Source of the DNA: Chloroflexota bacterium | GTDB lineage: Bacteria > Chloroflexota > Anaerolineae > Anaerolineales > Anaerolineaceae | Assembly: GCA_021825925.1 (NCBI GenBank) | Contig: JAKAFP010000001.1 | Coordinates: 62,001 to 126,000, forward strand | Length of the DNA stretch: 64,000 bases | Direction of reading: 5' to 3' | In this document: piece by piece, positions 60,364 to 64,000 of the stretch | Numbering within the stretch: position 1 is the stretch's first letter | Layout of the letters: each line of letters begins with the position of its first letter | Position numbers and translations under genes: made by a program | Notes under the pieces: generated by a model | What the model was told of the DNA's origin: nothing | Database searches by the model: none | The model's input: only the letters and a program-made list of their open reading frames with translations

Positions 60364-60768
60364 ATGTTGATCAATGGTAAACCATTCAACCCTGGAGAAC
60401 TCAAGACGCCCATCGTTCTGGCTAAGAAGAAGATCACAAAGCCTGCAGGTGGATTCCAGAAAGTGGAATATGAATTCATTGCAGATGCCAAAGCTAAGTG
60501 GGTGAATGTGCATGGGCAGGAAGCCTGGCTGGCAGACGCCAAAGGCGCCATATTGGCAGCGACCGTGACGATCAGATATCGAGAGGATGTTGATCAAACA
60601 TGCGTGATCATGATCGGAATGACGGTCGAAGAGGTCATTGATGACACCGACGTGCTTACTGGATGGACTTTCACCGGCGGAAAAGTATTTGACATCGTTT
60701 CAATGGATAACATCCAGCAGTTGAACGAGTACATCGAGTTCAAAGTAAAAAGGGTTGGGGCGGGCTGA
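60364..60768 (+). CDS. Head-tail joining (closure) protein
   Basis: A 134-residue protein: NPGELKTPIVLAKKKITKPAGGFQKVEYE and AKWVNVHGQEAWLADAKGAILAATVTIRYREDV match phage head-tail adaptors (Phage_H_T_join). I use ATG 60364 with GAGG upstream. It overlaps the next gene by 1 nt. Confidence 0.8.
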   Translation: MLINGKPFNPGELKTPIVLAKKKITKPAGGFQKVEYEFIADAKAKWVNVHGQEAWLADAKGAILAATVTIRYREDVDQTCVIMIGMTVEEVIDDTDVLTGWTFTGGKVFDIVSMDNIQQLNEYIEFKVKRVGAG

Positions 60769-61172
60769 TGGCTACTCAATCATCTATTAAAACCAGCGGC
60801 TTTGAAGAGTACCTGGAGAAAATTGCCAGGGCAGGAACCAATATTGATGCGTCCGCAGATAAGGCTCTTTTAGCGGGTGGCGTAGTCATCCAGGAAGAAA
60901 TGATCGTAAATACCCCTCTTCTGACTGGTAACCTGGCGGACCACATTCAAATCAAAGGTCCGGAGCAGGATGGAAATTACCACAGTATAGAAGTTGGGCT
61001 CATCCATGATCTTGCATTCACCGATGCTGAAACAGCCCGGTATGGCAATGCCCAGGAATATGGTTCGGTAAAGAACTCAGCTCATCCTTATATCCGGCCT
61101 GGTATGAAAAATGGTGGCCCCAAGGCAACCAAAAAAATGAAAGAGTCGTTAATAGAGGACGGTGCAATTTGA
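60768..61172 (+). CDS. HK97 gp10-like tail-joining protein
   Basis: A 134-residue protein: GFEEYLEKIARAGTNIDASADKALLAGGVVIQEEM, NTPLLTGNLADHI and AQEYGSVKNSAHPYIRPGM are typical of the gp10-like family in the neck/tail completion step. Confidence 0.8.
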   Translation: MATQSSIKTSGFEEYLEKIARAGTNIDASADKALLAGGVVIQEEMIVNTPLLTGNLADHIQIKGPEQDGNYHSIEVGLIHDLAFTDAETARYGNAQEYGSVKNSAHPYIRPGMKNGGPKATKKMKESLIEDGAI

Positions 61173-61516
61173 CCACTGTTTGGGAGCGTACAAGTTCGGC
61201 ATTGGCTTCACTGGGTGTTCCTTATGCGGCTAGCAAACTGCAGATTGGATCTGGCGATTACCCGGATCTCTTTATGGTTTATTTTTCTCTGCCAAGTACG
61301 CCAGAACAGTTTGCCGATGATAAGGAAACTCTGCGGTCCTACACAATGCAAGTGAACATTTTCAGCCGTGATGGCTTGATCAACCTTCCAGATGTTGATG
61401 GAGTCATGATGGCTGCCGGTTTCACCAAGAGAAATGTGATTGAGATTCCTCTTGACATCGAAACTGGCCATTATGGATTAGGAACTGAATTCCTTTATTC
61501 TGAAAGCGAGGATTAA
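61169..61516 (+). CDS. Tail terminator-like protein
   Basis: A 115-residue protein: ASLGVPYAASKLQIGSGDYPDLFMVYFSLPSTPEQ, then MQVNIFSRDGLINLPDVDGVMMAAGF resembles DUF3168-type tail completion proteins. It starts at TTG 61169, overlapping the previous stop (TTGA). Confidence 0.65.
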   Translation: MTTVWERTSSALASLGVPYAASKLQIGSGDYPDLFMVYFSLPSTPEQFADDKETLRSYTMQVNIFSRDGLINLPDVDGVMMAAGFTKRNVIEIPLDIETGHYGLGTEFLYSESED

Positions 61517-61518
61517 CT

Positions 61519-62433
61519 ATGCAACAAGATGAATATAAATCAGTAGTTGGTTTGGACCAGGTGCACGTATCACTGGTCACCCAGGACGATGCCAGCGCAT
61601 ATGTGGCCGACACCCCTGAATATTTTGCCCCATCACTCGAGGCGGCCGCGGAGCCTGAAACCTCACAAGAGACTCAGTACGCGGATAATATGCCATTTGA
61701 TGTGATGACCTCAGAAGGAGTTACCAAACTCACTCTGACTACCACGGCCATCCCGATGGAAATTTTAGCCAAATATCTTGGTAAAGTGTTCGACACTGCC
61801 AGCGGCCGCCTTTTTGACCAGGGCGGAAACGCTACTCCTCCAGATGCCACTCTATCATTCAGGTCCATGAAATCAAATGGGAAATACAAGTATTTCCAGT
61901 ATTTGAAGGGTAAGTTCTCCGTTCCCAATGATGAAGCTGCCACCAAAGAAACCAAAGCAACTCCGAAACCTGCCAAGATCATTTTCACTGCCATTAACAC
62001 AGTGCATGAGTTTGACCTTGGAGAAATCACAAAAAGTGTAAAGCGGATCGTTGGCGATGAAGATACCACGAACTTCAGCGGGACCGATTTCTTCAGCCAG
62101 GTTCAAGTTCCTTCGATTACTACGCCATCTGCAGTCGCGCTTTCAAGTTCAGTGCCGGCCAACTCTGCCACCGGTGTGAGCAAGACATCATCCTTTACCT
62201 TGACATTCAACAATGCCATGGCAGCGGGTGTGATCAACCACGTCGCTCTGTTGGATGCATCAAACACTCTGGTGAGCGTCACCTGCACATTGGATTCCAC
62301 CAAGAAGATCGTCACAGTGGCCCACGGTTCATTGACCGGATCTGCGGCACATACTCTTGTGATCGCTGGCGCCACAGATATCTATGGTCAGGTGTTGGCT
62401 AATACCTTGGTCAAGTTCACCACGGCGGCCTAA
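61519..62433 (+). CDS. Major tail protein with C-terminal Ig-like domain
   Basis: A 304-residue protein. Residues ~1-200 are a siphovirus tail-tube protein of the phi13 type (MQQDEYKSVVGLDQVHVSLVT, FDTASGRLFDQGGNATPP). Residues ~205-304 form a Big_5 Ig-like domain (SSVPANSATGVSKTSSFTLTFNNAMAAG...). Such Ig-like extensions stick out of the tail and may bind the cell surface. Confidence 0.8.
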   Translation: MQQDEYKSVVGLDQVHVSLVTQDDASAYVADTPEYFAPSLEAAAEPETSQETQYADNMPFDVMTSEGVTKLTLTTTAIPMEILAKYLGKVFDTASGRLFDQGGNATPPDATLSFRSMKSNGKYKYFQYLKGKFSVPNDEAATKETKATPKPAKIIFTAINTVHEFDLGEITKSVKRIVGDEDTTNFSGTDFFSQVQVPSITTPSAVALSSSVPANSATGVSKTSSFTLTFNNAMAAGVINHVALLDASNTLVSVTCTLDSTKKIVTVAHGSLTGSAAHTLVIAGATDIYGQVLANTLVKFTTAA

Positions 62434-62434
62434 T

Positions 62435-62746
62435 ATGGGAGCCCCGATGGTCATCCACCTTTATGGTGACGATGGTGAAATTGAAAAAACCTCCACCCAG
62501 ACTTTTGTGCCATGGAAGATGCTCAAAGCGGCAGCAAAGCTGGCATCAACCCTGAATGAAGAAAAGCCGACCGAAGAGGATGTTGACGGCATTACAAATC
62601 TGGTGGTCTCTGTCTTCAAAGGAAAAGTCACAAAAGAGGAGTTGGAGGAGAGTGCAGATCTCGGTGAAATGATGGCAGTCATGCGTCAAATCGTGGCTAC
62701 ATCTAAAGGGATCAATCCAAACCCTACACCACCTCCGGAGAAGTAG
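62435..62746 (+). CDS. Tail assembly chaperone, upstream frame
   Basis: A 103-residue protein: MVIHLYGDDGEIEKTSTQTFVPWKML, then NLVVSVFKGKVTKEELEESADLGEMMAVM. It sits between tail tube and tape measure, the place of the gpG-type chaperone. It ends PNPTPPPEK-stop; the -1 frame continues (next entry). Confidence 0.75.
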   Translation: MGAPMVIHLYGDDGEIEKTSTQTFVPWKMLKAAAKLASTLNEEKPTEEDVDGITNLVVSVFKGKVTKEELEESADLGEMMAVMRQIVATSKGINPNPTPPPEK

Positions 62747-62949
62747 CAATTCCGGAGGAAAAGGAAGACGAGAGCCTTCTCGACATCCTCATTGATTTGG
62801 AGATCTTTTTTGTAAAAAGTTTTAATTGGTCGCTTAAGGATATTGATGAAACAGATGTTGAAAGCATGATCGATTTCATTAACCGTTATGCCAATCAAGG
62901 TGATCCAAAACCTAAAAGGGCATTTTGCGACCAGGTTGATTTTTTGTAA
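62707..62949 (+). CDS. Tail assembly chaperone, -1 frameshift extension
   Basis: In the -1 frame relative to the preceding gene, the sequence is open from 62707 to TAA 62949 and reads ...PEEKEDESLLDILIDLEIFF, then KSFNWSLKDIDETDVESMID. No usable start codon with a ribosome site is present, so it should be made as a G-GT type fusion by programmed slippage between 62707 and 62746. The exact slippery site is not obvious; T-AAA-GGG near 62704 or the CCA-CCT-CCG run is possible. Confidence 0.6.
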   Translation, partial: RDQSKPYTTSGEVAIPEEKEDESLLDILIDLEIFFVKSFNWSLKDIDETDVESMIDFINRYANQGDPKPKRAFCDQVDFL

Positions 62950-63001
62950 TGACAATTTTGGGGCGGGATAAAAACCGCCCCACTGAGCATGGAGTTGGAG
63001 T

Positions 63002-64000
63002 ATGTCTGATAACAACCTATCTGGAAAAGTAGGTCTGGATGTCACCGACTATAAAGCCGGTGTATCTGAGCTTAATCGTCAGATCCGGGTAATCGAATCA
63101 GGCTTTCGTGCCTCTGCTGCTGCCATGGGTGAGTGGGATAAAAACGCCAATGGTCTTGAGCTTCGGACCAAAGCACTCACATCTCAGATAGATCTTCAAA
63201 AACAGAAAATTGCAGCACTGACCACTGAATATCAGAAAGTGGTTGCTGAAAAAGGTGCTGATAGCAGGGCAGCCGAGGAGCTGCAAATCAAGCTCAATAA
63301 GCAAAATGAAACCCTCGGAAAAATGACGGTTGAGCTTGAACAGACAAAAACTGCCTTGGATGAGATGGGTAATGAATCAAAAGACACAGGCAGTAAGGTG
63401 CAGGACCTTGGCGACAAACAAGAACAGATGGCAAAGAAATCAGAATCCTTTAAGTCAGCATTGGGGGGAATGGTTGGAGGGTTGAAAGCTGCCCTGGTAG
63501 CTGCAGCTGCAGTTGCAATAGCGGTTGTTGGTATAGCTGCCGGCATGGCGAAGATGGTGATGAGTTCTGCAAGCGCAGCAGACAACCTGGCGGAGATGTC
63601 GGCAAAGACTGGTATCTCTGTTCAAAGACTCCAAGAATTAAGTTACATCGGAAAACAAACCGGCACTGATCTGGACACAGTTGCCGGCGCGAATGCCAAA
63701 TTGATCAGGTCGATGGATGCGGCTGCAAGTGGAACCGGCGCTCAAGCTGAAGCTTTTAGGAAATTAAGGGTAGATGCCACAGACGGAAACGGTGCTCTTC
63801 GAGACAGCAAGGTTGTTTTTCAAGAAGTGCTTGCCAAGCTCAAAGATCTGCCGAACGAGACTGAGCGCGACGCCATGGCTATGGCGTTGTTTGGAAAAAG
63901 CGCACAGGAACTTAACCCGCTGATAAAAACAAGTGCAGATGAAATAACCAGAATGACCAATGAAGCGCATTCAATGGGTGCCGTGATGTCTGACCAGGCA
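63002..64000 (+). CDS. Tape measure protein (5-prime part, runs off window)
   Basis: The frame is open from ATG 63002 to the edge, at least 333 residues. SGKVGLDVTDYKAGVSELNRQIRVIESGFRA is the usual start of siphovirus tape measures. A coiled coil (~60-140) follows, then a hydrophobic segment (LVAAAAVAIAVVGIAAGMA) and SAADNLAEMSAKTGISVQRLQELSYIG, typical of this class. It sets tail length. Confidence 0.9.
   Translation, partial: MSDNNLSGKVGLDVTDYKAGVSELNRQIRVIESGFRASAAAMGEWDKNANGLELRTKALTSQIDLQKQKIAALTTEYQKVVAEKGADSRAAEELQIKLNKQNETLGKMTVELEQTKTALDEMGNESKDTGSKVQDLGDKQEQMAKKSESFKSALGGMVGGLKAALVAAAAVAIAVVGIAAGMAKMVMSSASAADNLAEMSAKTGISVQRLQELSYIGKQTGTDLDTVAGANAKLIRSMDAAASGTGAQAEAFRKLRVDATDGNGALRDSKVVFQEVLAKLKDLPNETERDAMAMALFGKSAQELNPLIKTSADEITRMTNEAHSMGAVMSDQA

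Overview
The window looks like a chromosome segment from a Chloroflexota (Anaerolineae-type) bacterium that carries two phage-derived regions. The host assignment is an inference from gene style: many lipoproteins with Thr/Pro-rich linkers after the lipobox, a family 5 solute-binding lipoprotein, GT-C membrane proteins and RAYT-associated REP palindromes. No rRNA or full tRNA gene is present to confirm it.

Region 1 (1-5161, minus strand, GC-rich) is part of a first prophage or remnant: a small terminase-like gene, large terminase, GH25 lysozyme, portal, and a maturation protease that runs off the left edge. A RAYT transposase (5321-5887) with its own REP palindromes follows.

Region 2 (5916-34540) is host backbone. 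It has a flavoprotein, an SH3 lipoprotein, a peptidase MA/solute-binding pair, a MarR-controlled heterodimeric ABC exporter, HEAT and PH-like proteins, an operon of a nucleotidyltransferase-like protein, YdcZ transporter, 2H phosphoesterase and DUF1232 protein, a DEDDh exonuclease, tandem GT-C paralogs, a META lipoprotein, a phosphoesterase, an aldo/keto reductase with a decayed second copy, a membrane sulfatase-fold protein and another GT-C protein. The right part (about 31-34.5 kb) is AT-rich.

Region 3 (34543-64000, continuing past the right edge) is a siphovirus-type prophage inserted in a tRNA gene. Only the 3-prime half of the tRNA remains at the left end. Next come a possible attenuator, an HTH/zinc-ribbon protein and a tyrosine integrase. 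A minus-strand accessory block follows (Ser protease-like SDH_sah protein, zinc-ribbon/YbjQ protein, DUF2188, thermonuclease, lipoprotein, repressor). Early genes run on the plus strand: a RHH protein, small proteins, a ~760-nt block with no convincing gene but many hairpins, then SSB.

The central finding is a PRTRC-type cassette (44669-49679): ParB-like protein, ubiquitin-like protein C, F-like protein, E2-like protein B, JAMM protease A and E1-like ThiF protein. In the same prophage a perfect 20-bp palindrome, AATGTTTGCGCGCAAACATT, occurs four times; its core resembles bacterial parS except at the centre. After a DnaA_N-containing replication protein come lysis-like membrane genes, HNH endonuclease, terminases, portal, S49 protease, capsid, connectors, tail tube, a tail chaperone with a probable -1 frameshift, and a truncated tape measure gene.
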